Source: JAOSJT01 sp035362335 (GTDB lineage Bacteria; Bacteroidota; Ignavibacteria; SZUA-365). From it: a stretch of DNA of 64,000 nt. A program made the translations under genes and the position numbers. The notes below the pieces were generated by a model. It saw only the letters and a program-made list of their open reading frames with translations. It was not told where the DNA came from and ran no database searches. Position 1 is the first letter of the stretch, and every line of letters starts with the position of its first letter. The stretch lies in contig DAOSDL010000010.1 in assembly GCA_035362335.1 (NCBI GenBank), positions 1-64,000 on the forward strand, in the 5' to 3' direction. Below are positions 1 to 9,235 of this stretch, one piece after another.

Positions 1-145
1 AATACGATTGCCGGAAAGTTAGAAGGCGCATTTTTCAAAAGCAAGTGAAATCGGGCGATGCTGTATTAATTTTTTGTAATAAAATGGCTGATAAACGGAC
101 TACCAGGAGTATTGAGGCATTTTTCGCCTTTGTACGTCCGGACTT

Positions 146-375
146 GCTGAGTGCGTGATACATTTGAAGAGATGAAAGAGAGCGAAGAGAGCGGAGAGGA
201 ATGGTTGAGGTCGCTTCCCGCTCGATCCATGTGCCCCGCGGCAATCGAGTCAACGCAAGGGCGCGGAGACGCAAAGCCGCGATTCCTCTGAGCCCTCGGT
301 GTTCCCGCGAAGCGCTCTGTGTTCTCTGTGTTCCCGCGAAGCGCTCTGTGTTCTCTGTGTTCCCGCGAAGCCCCT
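146..375. repeat. Dispersed intergenic repeat, copy A
   Basis: This non-coding stretch shares long segments with 60891-61310. Shared words include GCTGAGTGCGTGATACATT, GGAATGGTTGAGGTCGCTTC, GCAATCGAGTCAA, GAGACGCAAAGCCGCGATTC and CTCTGAGCCCTC, in the same order. Small open frames on both strands here are low-complexity and are not credible genes. Bases 1-145 are AT-richer and contain only a weak hairpin (AGGC ATTTTTC GCCT near 114-128), possibly the end of an upstream transcript. Bases 376-474 hold nothing I recognise apart from the upstream region of the next gene. Confidence 0.75.
299..372. repeat. 29-bp tandem repeat, about 2.5 units
   Basis: A 29-bp unit beginning GTGTTCCCGCGAAGCGCTCT is repeated twice exactly and followed by a partial third unit ending in CGCGAAGCCCC. 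The same unit, with point differences, recurs around 61207-61277 in copy B. The unit has its own internal GTGTTC near-repeats, so it probably grew by slippage. Confidence 0.85.
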
Positions 376-474
376 CCTTACCCTCCTGTCCTCACTACTC
401 TCATTCCACTTACGGAAATGCCCCGCCCGGCCAACGCATCTCTGTCGCGATGCGGGTAATTCGTATCTTGGGGA

Positions 475-1248
475 ATGGAAGATTCACGGCAACTGCCCGC
501 GGCGTGTTCGGTGATCATCATCGCGGGCGACGAAGAGCATAATATCCTTCCCTGCCTCGCCTCGGTGTCCTGGGCTGCCGAGCGCATCGTGGTGTGTTCG
601 TCGCGCAAGGATGCCACCGAGGAATTGGCGCGCAGCGCCGCCACCACCGTGCTGTATCGCGATTTCGACGGCTACGCGCGGCAGAAGCAATTCGCTCTGG
701 AGCAGGCCACCATGGAGTGGGTGCTCAGCCTCGATGCCGACGAACGTGCCACGCCTGAACTCGAGCGGGAAATCCGTGCGATCATGGCCGATCCCGCGGC
801 ACGGGACGGCTACAGCATCCCCCGGAAAAACCACTTCGGCGACACCTGGCTGCGCCACGGGGGCTGGTATCCGGACCGTCAGGTGCGATTTTTCCGGCGC
901 GCCCGCACGCGCGTCACCGACCGTCTCGTACACGAGGGCTTCGAGGTGACCGGCAGTCGCGGCGAAATTCAGGCGCCGATGCTGCACTACACCTTGCCGC
1001 GTGTGCGCTTCTTTCTGGGCAAAGCCCTGGAATACGCCTGGTTCGAGGCCCGGGAGAAACGCCATCGTCGCAAGGTCGGCGTAGGCGATTTCCTTGTGCG
1101 TCCGCCGCTGGAATTCACCAAAAAATATCTCCTTCAACGGGGTTTTCTCGATGGTTGGGAGGGCCTGGTGGCCGCCATCATCCACGTCATCAGCAAGGTG
1201 CAGGTGTTGCTCTTCCTCTGGGAAATGCAGCATCGCAACCGCGAATAA
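475..1248 (+). CDS. Family 2 glycosyltransferase (LPS core type)
   Basis: A 257-residue GT-A type glycosyltransferase, probably transferring a sugar to a lipopolysaccharide core or surface polysaccharide on the cytoplasmic face. The N terminus has the usual start (CSVIIIAGDEEHNILPCL). The nucleotide-sugar/metal motif is LSLDADE at about residues 83-89. The middle (NHFGDTWLRHGGWYPDRQVRFFRR) resembles the WaaE/KdtX subfamily, and the length fits. The C terminus has one hydrophobic stretch that could bind the membrane. The start has a weak GGGGA upstream. It is followed 52 bases later by an ABC-F gene on the same strand. The exact sugar and acceptor cannot be read from the sequence. Confidence 0.8.
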   Translation: MEDSRQLPAACSVIIIAGDEEHNILPCLASVSWAAERIVVCSSRKDATEELARSAATTVLYRDFDGYARQKQFALEQATMEWVLSLDADERATPELEREIRAIMADPAARDGYSIPRKNHFGDTWLRHGGWYPDRQVRFFRRARTRVTDRLVHEGFEVTGSRGEIQAPMLHYTLPRVRFFLGKALEYAWFEAREKRHRRKVGVGDFLVRPPLEFTKKYLLQRGFLDGWEGLVAAIIHVISKVQVLLFLWEMQHRNRE

Positions 1249-1300
1249 CGGCGCGGGGCGGCGCAATTTGCCAAGTGCCCCGCACGTGCTACATTATCAC

Positions 1301-3196
1301 ATGGTACTCTTCTCCTGCACCCGCCTTTCCAAATCGTATCACGATCTCGATCTGTTCCGCGACGTCTCCTTCGGCATGGAGGAGGGCGAACGTGTGGGCA
1401 TTATCGGACGCAACGGCGCCGGCAAAACCACGCTGCTGCGCATTCTCGCCGGAATGGAATCGCCCGACAGCGGCACGGTGGCCTTCAACAACGCCGCAAC
1501 AGTGGAGTACCTCGAGCAACTCCCGACCTTCTCCCATGCCGAGCGCGTGCTCGACGCGGTCATGGGTGGACAACCCGAACTGCGCGACCTTCTGCACCGC
1601 CACGCGGAATTGTGCCACATGGTGGCGCACGACCACAGCAGCGCGGTGCAACGCGAACTCGACGAGGTGACCTCGCGCATCGAACATGCCGGCGGGTGGT
1701 CGCTCGAAACCGAGGCGCGTATCATGCTGCAAAAACTCGGCATGGCGGATTTCGACGCGGATGTGACACGCCTCTCCGGCGGCCAGCGCAAGCGCGTGGC
1801 CCTGGCGCGCGCGCTGTTCCGCAATCCGGATCTCCTCATCCTCGATGAACCTACCAACCATCTCGATGCGGATTCCGTGCAATGGCTTCAGGACAAGCTC
1901 CAACAATCGGCCAAGGCACTGCTGCTGATCACGCACGACCGCTACTTCCTCGATGCCGTGGCGCAGCGCATTGTGGAACTCGACCAACTCCAACTGCTGA
2001 GCTTCCCGGGCAATTACGAGGAGTATCTCGAACGCAAGGAGGCCATGGTGCAGGCGCAGGAGGCCGAGGCCGAGCGCACGCGTTCGAAATTGCGCAGCGA
2101 ACTCGCCTGGCTGCAGCGCGGCGCACGCGCGCGCCGCATCAAACAAAAGAGCCGCATCGACTGGATTACGCGCATGGAAGCCGCGCCCCGCGCTCCGGAG
2201 GAAAAGCGCATCAGCATCGAGGTGGGGTCGACCTTCCTGGGCAGCAAGGTCATCGAAGCGGTAAACATCAGCAAAAGCATCGGCGGCACAACGCTGTTCG
2301 AACATTTCACCCATCGCTCCGTACCCGGCGAACGCATCGGCATCATCGGTCCCAACGGCTGCGGCAAATCCACCCTGCTCAACGTGCTTTGCGGCGCCAT
2401 TCCGCCCGATTCGGGCAGCGTGAAAATCGGCACCTCCGTCAACATCGGCTACTTCCGGCAGGAGAACAACGACTTCGATCCCTCCATGAGCGTGCTGGCT
2501 ACGCTGCGCTCCGTGGCGGAGTATATCGACACGGGCATCGGACGCGACCGCTACCTCTCCGCTTCGGATATGCTGAACAAATTCCATTTCCCGCACAAGA
2601 AACAGCACGCCTTGATGGGCACCCTGTCCGGTGGCGAACGCCGCCGCCTCGCGCTGCTCATGGTGCTCATGGCCAATCCGAATGTGCTCTTCCTCGACGA
2701 ACCCACCAACGATTTCGACATCCAGACGCTGAACGCGCTGGAAGAGTACCTGCAGAACTTTCAGGGCTTTCTCGTTGTGGTGTCCCACGACCGCATGTTT
2801 CTCGACCGCACCGTGGACTACATCTACTCCTTCGATGGCAACGGCGTGGTGAAGCAATATCCGGGCAACTACTCGGCCTACCTGCAGGTGAAGGAGAGCG
2901 CGACGGAGGACGGCGGCTCGCGCACGACCGCGGATAAAGCACCATCGGCTCCGAAACGTCCCCGCGAAAGCAAGGGGCTGTCCTGGAAAGAACAACGCGA
3001 GATCGAGCGCATTGAAAGCGGAATAGCGGCGTTGGAGGAAGAGCAGCGCGCCCTTGCGTCCGAACTCGCCGCCGACGCCGGAGTGGATTACGAGCGCGTA
3101 ACACTCATCGCGCAGCGCCTCGCCTCCATCGAAGCCGAAATGTCGGCGCTGTCGGATCGCTGGATGGAACTCGAAGAAAAGCGCGACGCGGACTGA
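1301..3196 (+). CDS. ABC-F family ATPase, Uup-like
   Basis: A 631-residue protein with two ABC ATPase domains and no membrane segments. ABC-F proteins act on the ribosome; Uup-type members are linked to ribosome function and DNA-transposition phenotypes. Domain 1 has GRNGAGKTT, LSGGQRKR and LLILDEPTNHLD. Domain 2 has GPNGCGKST, LSGGERRR and VLFLDEPTND. The inter-domain linker (LERKEAMVQAQEAEAERTR...) is charged. The C-terminal 65 residues, starting LSWKEQREIERIE, form the coiled coil typical of Uup. The open frame extends upstream to 1094, but homology begins at the ATG at 1301 (MVLFSCTRLSKSY). TTTG-N19-TACATTA lies at 1267-1296, unusually close to the start, so a leaderless or very short leader is possible but unproven. 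Confidence 0.93.
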   Translation: MVLFSCTRLSKSYHDLDLFRDVSFGMEEGERVGIIGRNGAGKTTLLRILAGMESPDSGTVAFNNAATVEYLEQLPTFSHAERVLDAVMGGQPELRDLLHRHAELCHMVAHDHSSAVQRELDEVTSRIEHAGGWSLETEARIMLQKLGMADFDADVTRLSGGQRKRVALARALFRNPDLLILDEPTNHLDADSVQWLQDKLQQSAKALLLITHDRYFLDAVAQRIVELDQLQLLSFPGNYEEYLERKEAMVQAQEAEAERTRSKLRSELAWLQRGARARRIKQKSRIDWITRMEAAPRAPEEKRISIEVGSTFLGSKVIEAVNISKSIGGTTLFEHFTHRSVPGERIGIIGPNGCGKSTLLNVLCGAIPPDSGSVKIGTSVNIGYFRQENNDFDPSMSVLATLRSVAEYIDTGIGRDRYLSASDMLNKFHFPHKKQHALMGTLSGGERRRLALLMVLMANPNVLFLDEPTNDFDIQTLNALEEYLQNFQGFLVVVSHDRMFLDRTVDYIYSFDGNGVVKQYPGNYSAYLQVKESATEDGGSRTTADKAPSAPKRPRESKGLSWKEQREIERIESGIAALEEEQRALASELAADAGVDYERVTLIAQRLASIEAEMSALSDRWMELEEKRDAD

Positions 3197-3222
3197 AATC
3201 CCGCGTATCGCACGCCGCGCGT

Positions 3223-4374
3223 TCAGGAAGGACCGGAGCCGATGCCCTTCCCGCCGGCAGCGCGTCGAGGCAATCCCGCGCGTGTCAGCGCGGCCACGAC
3301 GTCGAACAGTCGCTGCTCCGCCTCGCGTACACAGCGCTCCACGGACCACTCCTTCGGCGACACTTCCACGATGCGGTCAACGCCAAGTTCGCGCGCCAAC
3401 AGCACAGCATCACCTTCCACTCTGCCTGCGAGCACAAGCACGGCAACGCCCGCCCGCGCGGCCTCCTGCGCCATGCCGCGCAGCACCTTGCCCTGTGCCG
3501 TCTGATCATCCACACGTCCCTCGCCCGTCAGCAGCACATCCGCTGTATGCAAGGCCTGAGCAACCTTGGTGCGGGCGCGAATCTCGTCGGCGCCCGAGAG
3601 CAGCGGTGCATCGAACAGCGCGGCCAGGGCATAACCCAGCCCGCCTGCCGCGCCGCCACCGGCACTGTCCACCGGCACGGCGCGCACATCGCGACGCAGT
3701 ACCGAGGCCCAATGCGCCATCGCCGCATCGGCGCGCGGCACATCCGTCGGAGCGAGTCCCTTCTGCGCACCGAAGGTGGCCACTGCTCCTTTCGGCCCGA
3801 GAAGAGGCGTGCGAACATCCGCCCAGACCAGGACATCGGCATCGAAGGGCCGCTTCCACGATACACCGCGCACAGCAGTGAGTCGCTCGAATACTTCGGC
3901 GGGACGGTGGGAGGCGAAATGCAACTCCGCTCCGAGCGCTTCGGCGAGACCGACGCCGCCGTCGCTGCTGGCCGTGCCACCGAGCGCGACGTGGACGCGC
4001 CGCGCATCCGTGGCGATGCGCAGCAGGAGTTCGCCCAGCGGCGCGCTGTCCACGATGTTGGCTGCACCCTGTCGACCCCGTGTCATCTCCCAGCCGATGC
4101 AACTCGCGGCTTCGATCAGCCACTCGCCCTTTCCAAGATCCAGCACACTGAGTGGCCGGTCCTCGTCAATCAGCGTTCGCCCGCGCAACTCGCGTGCCAC
4201 GCCGCAGCCCGCCGCGAGCAAGGCTTCCACGCTGCCCTCGCCTCCGTCGGCCTGCGGCAGGAGAATGCAGCGGGCCGCCGCATCCTGCGCGATGATCGCA
4301 TCACGCATGATAGCGGCGGCCCGGGAAGCGGAAAGCGCGCCTTTGTAGGAGTCGGGCGCGATGAGAACGGTCAC
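3223..4374 (-). CDS. Glycerate kinase (GlxK/GarK family)
   Basis: A 383-residue protein that phosphorylates glycerate, probably giving 2-phosphoglycerate. Family signatures are the N-terminal IAPDSYKGALSA, PQADGGEGSVEAL at about residues 40-52, ALGGTASSDGGVG in the middle, VDSAGGGAAGGLGYAL, and LLTGEGRVDDQTAQGK near residue 310. Its start lies 4 bases from the enolase stop, so the two are very likely cotranscribed. 2-Phosphoglycerate is the substrate of enolase, so the pair links glycerate directly to phosphoenolpyruvate. The last residues (GGKGIGSGPS) are a short, low-complexity tail. It converges with the ABC-F gene at 26 bases. Confidence 0.92.
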   Translation of the reverse strand: MTVLIAPDSYKGALSASRAAAIMRDAIIAQDAAARCILLPQADGGEGSVEALLAAGCGVARELRGRTLIDEDRPLSVLDLGKGEWLIEAASCIGWEMTRGRQGAANIVDSAPLGELLLRIATDARRVHVALGGTASSDGGVGLAEALGAELHFASHRPAEVFERLTAVRGVSWKRPFDADVLVWADVRTPLLGPKGAVATFGAQKGLAPTDVPRADAAMAHWASVLRRDVRAVPVDSAGGGAAGGLGYALAALFDAPLLSGADEIRARTKVAQALHTADVLLTGEGRVDDQTAQGKVLRGMAQEAARAGVAVLVLAGRVEGDAVLLARELGVDRIVEVSPKEWSVERCVREAEQRLFDVVAALTRAGLPRRAAGGKGIGSGPS

Positions 4375-4378
4375 CGCG

Positions 4379-5677
4379 TCAGCGGCTCACATTGAACGCC
4401 GACACGCCGGCGAACATGGCGTTGGTGTCGAGTTCCTCCTCGATGCGGAGGAGCTGATTGTATTTGGCGATGCGATCCGAACGGCTGGCCGATCCGGTTT
4501 TGATCTGCCCGGCATTGGTGGCCACGGCGATATCGGCGATGATCGGATCTTCGGTTTCGCCAGAGCGATGGCTGATCACCGAGGTGTAGCGCGCGCGCTT
4601 CGCCATCTCAATGGCATCGAGCGTCTCGGTGAGTGTACCGATTTGATTGACTTTGACGAGAATGGAATTGGCGATGTCGCGGCGAATGCCTTCGGAGAGA
4701 ATCGCCGTATTGGTGACGAAAATATCGTCGCCCACGAGCTGGCAGGTGGCGCCCAGACGCTCGGTCAGCTTTTTCCAGCCGTCCCAATCGTTTTCGCCAA
4801 GTCCGTCTTCGATGGAGATGATGGGATATTTCGCCGCGAGATCGGCGTACAACTCTATCATTTCCTCGGAGGTTTTCAAGCTCTTGTCGGATTTGAAGAA
4901 GCGGTAGAGACCGCTGCCGTCGGGCTGTTTTTCAAACATCTCGCTGGCGGCCACATCGAGGGCGATGTGGCAATCCTCGTGCGTGTAGCCCGCTTTTTCC
5001 ATCGCCTTGAGAATGAACTGAATGGCCTGCTCGTTGGAAGTGAGGCTCGGAGCGAAGCCGCCCTCGTCGCCCACGCTGGTGTTGTAGCCGGCATCACTCA
5101 ACACCTTTTTCAGTGCATGGAAAATTTCCGCACCGTAGCGCAGCGCTTCGCTGAATGTGGGAGCGCCGTAGGGCACGATCATGAATTCCTGGAAATCCAC
5201 CGTGTTGTCGGCATGCTTGCCACCGTTGAGAATGTTCATCAGCGGCACGGGCAGCACCTTGGCGTTGGTTCCGCCGATGTAGCGGTACAGCGGCAGGCCA
5301 AAGGTCTGCGCGGCGGCGCGCGACACGGCCAGCGACACGCCGAGCAGGGCGTTGGCGCCGAGGCGCGCCTTGTTGGGCGTGCCGTCGAGTTCAATCATAT
5401 AGGTGTCGATGCCGTTCTGATCGAGCGCGTCCCACCCGATGAGTTCGTCGGCCAGCACGTCGTTGACATGTTCCACGGCCTTGAGCACGCCCTTGCCGAG
5501 ATAGCGTTCGCCATCGCCGTCGCGCAGCTCCACGGCTTCGCGTTCGCCGGTGGACGCGCCGGAGGGCACGGCAGCGCGGCCGCGCGCACCGCTTTCGAGT
5601 TCCACCTCCACCTCCACGGTGGGATTGCCGCGCGAATCCAGTATTTCGCGAGCCAGAATGTCCACAATCGTCGTCAT
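4379..5677 (-). CDS. eno: Enolase
   Basis: A 432-residue phosphopyruvate hydratase converting 2-phosphoglycerate to phosphoenolpyruvate in glycolysis and gluconeogenesis. It shows LDSRGNPTVEVEVEL at the N terminus, the catalytic/metal region SIEDGLGEND, VGDDIFVTN, KVNQIGTLTET and the C-terminal SHRSGETED. The open frame extends 9 codons upstream, but MTTIVDILAREILDSRGNP is the normal family start, so 5677 is used. It lies between a phosphohexomutase and glycerate kinase on the same strand, with very short gaps. Confidence 0.98.
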   Translation of the reverse strand: MTTIVDILAREILDSRGNPTVEVEVELESGARGRAAVPSGASTGEREAVELRDGDGERYLGKGVLKAVEHVNDVLADELIGWDALDQNGIDTYMIELDGTPNKARLGANALLGVSLAVSRAAAQTFGLPLYRYIGGTNAKVLPVPLMNILNGGKHADNTVDFQEFMIVPYGAPTFSEALRYGAEIFHALKKVLSDAGYNTSVGDEGGFAPSLTSNEQAIQFILKAMEKAGYTHEDCHIALDVAASEMFEKQPDGSGLYRFFKSDKSLKTSEEMIELYADLAAKYPIISIEDGLGENDWDGWKKLTERLGATCQLVGDDIFVTNTAILSEGIRRDIANSILVKVNQIGTLTETLDAIEMAKRARYTSVISHRSGETEDPIIADIAVATNAGQIKTGSASRSDRIAKYNQLLRIEEELDTNAMFAGVSAFNVSR

Positions 5678-5714
5678 ACGTTTCTTCTCGTTGTAATGGA
5701 ACAATGATGTCTTG

Positions 5715-7097
5715 TCAAATCCGTACGTTCGTGCCGGCGAAGGCCCGCTCGGCCACTGCGCGCGCCAGGGTGGCGGCCTCGTCGGCGCTGCGCGCCTCGG
5801 CGATCACGCGCATGATGGGCTCGGTGTTGGAACTGCGCACATGCACCCAACCATCGGCGAAATCAATGCGCACGCCATCGCGCGTATCCACACGTTCGCT
5901 CGCGTAGGACTCGGCCACGCGACGCAGCACCGCGGCGGCATCGAGTCCTTCGATGCCGTAGCGGAATTTCCGAATCACCCACTCGGGCAAGGTTGCGCGA
6001 AACGCGGATGCCGGGCCGCTGAAGCCCGACAGCGCCTGCAACACCAGCGCCGCGCCGACCAGCGAATCGCGCCCGGCATGCACGGCCGGCAGTATCACTC
6101 CGCCGCTGCCCTCGCCGCCGACCACCGCGCGCTGCGCGAGCATCGCTCGAACCACGTTGATTTCGCCCACGGGTGCCCGATGTACCGTCGCTCCGTGGCG
6201 CGCGGCCACATCGTCCACCGCGCGCGTGGTGGAGAGGTTCACCACAATGCCGGCGTCGGCGCGCTCCCCTTCGGGCAGCGCTTCCAATACCGCATGCACG
6301 GCGGTGGTGATGGAATACTCCTCGCCGAAGGGCAGGCCGCGCTCGTCGAAGAGCACGATGCGGTCGGCATCGGGATCCACGGCGATGCCGAGATCGGCGC
6401 GCTGTGCACGAACGGCGTCGCCAAGGGAAGTCAGATTCTCCGGCAGTGGTTCGGGCGTGTGAGGAAATTCTCCGCTGCCGTCGCAGGCGGCCTCGATCAC
6501 CTCGCAGCCCAATTCGCGCAACAGCGCGGGCACGGCCACGCTGCCCGAAGCGTTCACGGCATCCACCACCACACGGAAGCGTCGCGCGCGAATGCGCATT
6601 ACATCCACCACCTCGCAGGCCAGCACGCGTTCGATATGGTCGGCCACGGCGTCGTAGCGATGCGTGTGCGCGCCCATGCCCACGGCGGGCATCCATGCGC
6701 GCTCGCCGGCGGCCACGAGAGCGAACAGCGAGGCGTTTTCCTCGGCGTCCAGAAACACGCCGCCGTCATTGAGAAATTTCAGGCCGTTCCATTCGCCCGG
6801 ATTATGGCTGGCGGTGATGGCAATGCCACCCCGCGCCGTGCTGTGTTCCACCGCGAGTTGCACCGTTGGTGTGGGCGCCATGCCGATGTCCACCACATCC
6901 ACGCCGCACAGGCGCAATGTTGCGCGCGCAAGATCCATGATCGCTTCGCCCGAAGGCCTGCCATCGTAGCCGATCACAACGGAACCGCCGCCGCACCAGC
7001 GCGCGAATGCGCTCACATAGGCGATGACCACCTCGGGGGTGAGGGAATCGCCGACAATGCCGCGAATGCCCGAAATACTTGCGATAAGTTGACCCAT
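5715..7097 (-). CDS. Phosphohexomutase (phosphoglucosamine/phosphomannomutase type)
   Basis: A 460-residue alpha-D-phosphohexomutase that moves phosphate between C1 and C6 of a hexose. It has a GlmM-like opening (SISGIRGIVGDSLTPE), the active serine loop TASHNPGEWNGLKFLNDGG, the metal loop DPDADRIVLFDERG, EGSGGVILP, and the C-terminal phosphate-binding loop RSSNTEPIMR. Active-site residues are present. Family members differ in substrate (glucosamine-, mannose- or glucose-phosphate), and motifs alone do not decide between them; the opening favours GlmM-like. It is the first gene of a same-strand cluster with enolase (37-base gap) and glycerate kinase, and is divergent from the potassium transporter genes. 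Confidence 0.9.
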   Translation of the reverse strand: MGQLIASISGIRGIVGDSLTPEVVIAYVSAFARWCGGGSVVIGYDGRPSGEAIMDLARATLRLCGVDVVDIGMAPTPTVQLAVEHSTARGGIAITASHNPGEWNGLKFLNDGGVFLDAEENASLFALVAAGERAWMPAVGMGAHTHRYDAVADHIERVLACEVVDVMRIRARRFRVVVDAVNASGSVAVPALLRELGCEVIEAACDGSGEFPHTPEPLPENLTSLGDAVRAQRADLGIAVDPDADRIVLFDERGLPFGEEYSITTAVHAVLEALPEGERADAGIVVNLSTTRAVDDVAARHGATVHRAPVGEINVVRAMLAQRAVVGGEGSGGVILPAVHAGRDSLVGAALVLQALSGFSGPASAFRATLPEWVIRKFRYGIEGLDAAAVLRRVAESYASERVDTRDGVRIDFADGWVHVRSSNTEPIMRVIAEARSADEAATLARAVAERAFAGTNVRI

Positions 7098-7270
7098 GGC
7101 TCAGCCGCCCGGAGAAATTCATGACACATTCGTATCATATAAAGTTACGAAGCCCTCCTCCCTTGTACAACCCCGTCGCGGGCGGGCAGCGCGGACGAAG
7201 ACGGGCGGGTTGAATGGCGCGACGGGCGGTTGGCACGGTGAAGTGCGTTGACAGGTCATGGGGAAAGAAC

Positions 7271-7306
7271 GAAAAGGTGAAATGGGTTGTCGGTAATCAC
7301 CTTTTC
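7271..7306. other. Hairpin inside a divergent intergenic region
   Basis: Arms GAAAAGGTGA (7271-7280) and TCACCTTTTC (7297-7306) form a perfect 10-bp stem with a 16-base loop. A long pyrimidine-rich tract follows to about 7350. The hairpin lies between divergent genes (7098-7438), so it is not an obvious terminator of either; it may act on a leader RNA or be a relic. Apart from this and the promoter listed next, the 341-base gap holds nothing I recognise. Confidence 0.6.
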
Positions 7307-7387
7307 TCCTGCTCTCCTTTTCATCTTTTATTCTTTTTCCACTTTCAACCCTCAACTGCTCCGATGCGCGGCCACATCACCGGGCGC

Positions 7388-7418
7388 TTGTTTCGCGGCG
7401 CGGGGTGTGATAGTTTTG
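7388..7418 (+). promoter_or_regulatory. Bacteroidota-type promoter for the potassium operon
   Basis: TTG (7388-7390), 20 bases, then TAGTTTTG (7411-7418), a full match to the TAnnTTTG -7 element used by the Bacteroidota primary sigma factor. The start codon at 7439 is 20 bases downstream, and a GAAGGAAG-like ribosome site lies between. Confidence 0.55.
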
Positions 7419-7438
7419 TCCCTTTGAAGGAAGCATCA

Positions 7439-9220
7439 ATGCCTTTGATACGCAGGATTCAACGCTCACCCGACCGCTTCGACGCTCTCACGCGCGTGAT
7501 CAACCGCGGCATGTTCGTGGTGATTGTGGTTGCGGCGTTTTCCTTGCTGTTGCAGCACGGTTTTCATATCGGCGTGGAACTCCGCTCCATGCTGCGCATG
7601 CTGGATATCGCGGTACTGGTGCTGTTTATCGCACAGCAGGCGGTGAAACTGCTGCTTACGCCCGACCGGCGCGCGCATCTGCGGGAGCGTCGCATCGAGT
7701 ACGGTTTGACGCTGGCTCTGCTGCTCATTCTTCCCTTTCTGCCAATGCTGCTGCGCTGGTTGACCAGCAACGACGCCCTGAATCTCGAATTGAACATCAC
7801 CATGGTATACGTGGTGCTCGTGCAGTTCGTGATCCTCGTGGATATGCTCTTCTCCGCGGTACGGCTCAGCAGGCGCATCGCGATGAAGCAGATACAGCCG
7901 GCGCGGCTGTTCATCGCCAGTTTCGTGTTCGTCATTCTCGCGGGCACGCTCGGCCTCCTTCTGCCACGCGCCACCACGGAGGGCATTTCAGTGGTGGATG
8001 CGCTGTTCACCTCCACCAGTGCGGTGTGTGTTACCGGACTCATCGTTGTCGATACGGCGACACAATTCACCTTCACTGGCAAGCTCATCATTCTCGTGCT
8101 GATACAAATCGGCGGCCTGGGATTGATGACGTTCACCACGTTTTTCGCTCTCTTCGCCGGCCGGCTGAGCATTCGCGAACGCGTGTTGATGCAGGATTTT
8201 CTCAATCGTGAGAATCTCGGCGAAGTGCGGCGCACGCTGAAAAGCATCGTGGGCGTAACCTTCATCATCGAAGCATTGGGGGCGCTGCTGCTGTTCTTCT
8301 CCTGGGATCCCGCGCGCTTCTCCTCCGTGGGCGATCGTTTGTTCAGCTCGATCTTCCACTCCGTTTCCGCGTTTTGCAATGCCGGATTTTCCCTGTTCTC
8401 GGCCAATCTCGCCGAGCGCGGCATAGCCATGAATCCCATGATCAACATCACCATCGCCTCGCTCATTGTGCTGGGCGGCCTCGGATTCATGACCATCATG
8501 AATGTGCTGCGTGCACGGCCGTGGAGCCGAGGTGTCGCGCGTCATCAGCGGCGACTCACCACGCACACTCGACTCGTGTTGGTCACCACGGCGTTGTTGA
8601 TTTTCTTCGGTGCGCTGCTGTACCTCGTCATGGATTACAATACCTCGTTGCGCGATCTGTCGCTGGGCGAGAAAATTCTCGCCGCCATATTCCAGAGCAT
8701 CAGCACGCGCACCGCGGGGTTCAACACCGTGGACATCGGAGCAATGGCCACGCCGGCGTCGTTGATTTTCATCATGCTCATGTTCATCGGCGCCTCGCCC
8801 GCCTCCACCGGCGGCGGCATTAAAACGACCACCGTGGCGGTGATTTTCCTGTCCTCTCTCAATTACCTTCGCGGAAAGCGGACGATAGAAGTGCGCCGCC
8901 GCAGTATCACTCAGGCGACGGTGGACCGCGCGCATGCCGTGCTCTGGTTCGCCATGCTCACCGTGGCCCTGTCCATCATCCTGCTTTCGCTGTGGGAACC
9001 CTGGCCCCTGCTCGATATCGTGTTTGAATGCACATCGGCCATGGGTACGGTGGGGCTCTCGCGAGGCATCACCTTCGGTCTCACCGACGCAAGTAAAATC
9101 GTCCTCGTGTTCACCATGCTCATCGGACGCGTGGGCGCGCTGACGATCGTGCAATCCCTTACCACACCTGCGCCCACGAGCCGCTACGACTATCCGTCGG
9201 AATCCGTCATCGTGGGCTAA
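7439..9220 (+). CDS. Potassium transporter, KtrB/TrkH family
   Basis: A 593-residue integral membrane subunit of a K+ (or Na+/K+) uptake channel. The four selectivity-filter loops are visible: CVTGL, CNAGF, TAGFN and GTVGL. The conserved SPASTGGGIKTTT follows the third loop. The N terminus has extra hydrophobic segments (about residues 20-150) before the first filter repeat, so it is longer than a minimal KtrB (about 450 residues). The start is placed at the ATG at 7439 behind a GAAGGAAG ribosome site and a good promoter; the open frame to 7214 is not supported. The regulatory subunit gene follows 15 bases later. Confidence 0.92.
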   Translation: MPLIRRIQRSPDRFDALTRVINRGMFVVIVVAAFSLLLQHGFHIGVELRSMLRMLDIAVLVLFIAQQAVKLLLTPDRRAHLRERRIEYGLTLALLLILPFLPMLLRWLTSNDALNLELNITMVYVVLVQFVILVDMLFSAVRLSRRIAMKQIQPARLFIASFVFVILAGTLGLLLPRATTEGISVVDALFTSTSAVCVTGLIVVDTATQFTFTGKLIILVLIQIGGLGLMTFTTFFALFAGRLSIRERVLMQDFLNRENLGEVRRTLKSIVGVTFIIEALGALLLFFSWDPARFSSVGDRLFSSIFHSVSAFCNAGFSLFSANLAERGIAMNPMINITIASLIVLGGLGFMTIMNVLRARPWSRGVARHQRRLTTHTRLVLVTTALLIFFGALLYLVMDYNTSLRDLSLGEKILAAIFQSISTRTAGFNTVDIGAMATPASLIFIMLMFIGASPASTGGGIKTTTVAVIFLSSLNYLRGKRTIEVRRRSITQATVDRAHAVLWFAMLTVALSIILLSLWEPWPLLDIVFECTSAMGTVGLSRGITFGLTDASKIVLVFTMLIGRVGALTIVQSLTTPAPTSRYDYPSESVIVG

Positions 9221-9235
9221 TCCGGAGCTGCAATC

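Noticed and set aside
299..372. Possible CRISPR-like array
   Set aside because: The 29-bp units are directly adjacent with no spacers, and no cas genes are in the window.
1289..3349. A 686-codon minus-strand open frame opposite the ABC-F gene
   Set aside because: Antisense to a clear ABC-F protein; composition is that of a shadow frame and no motif is present.
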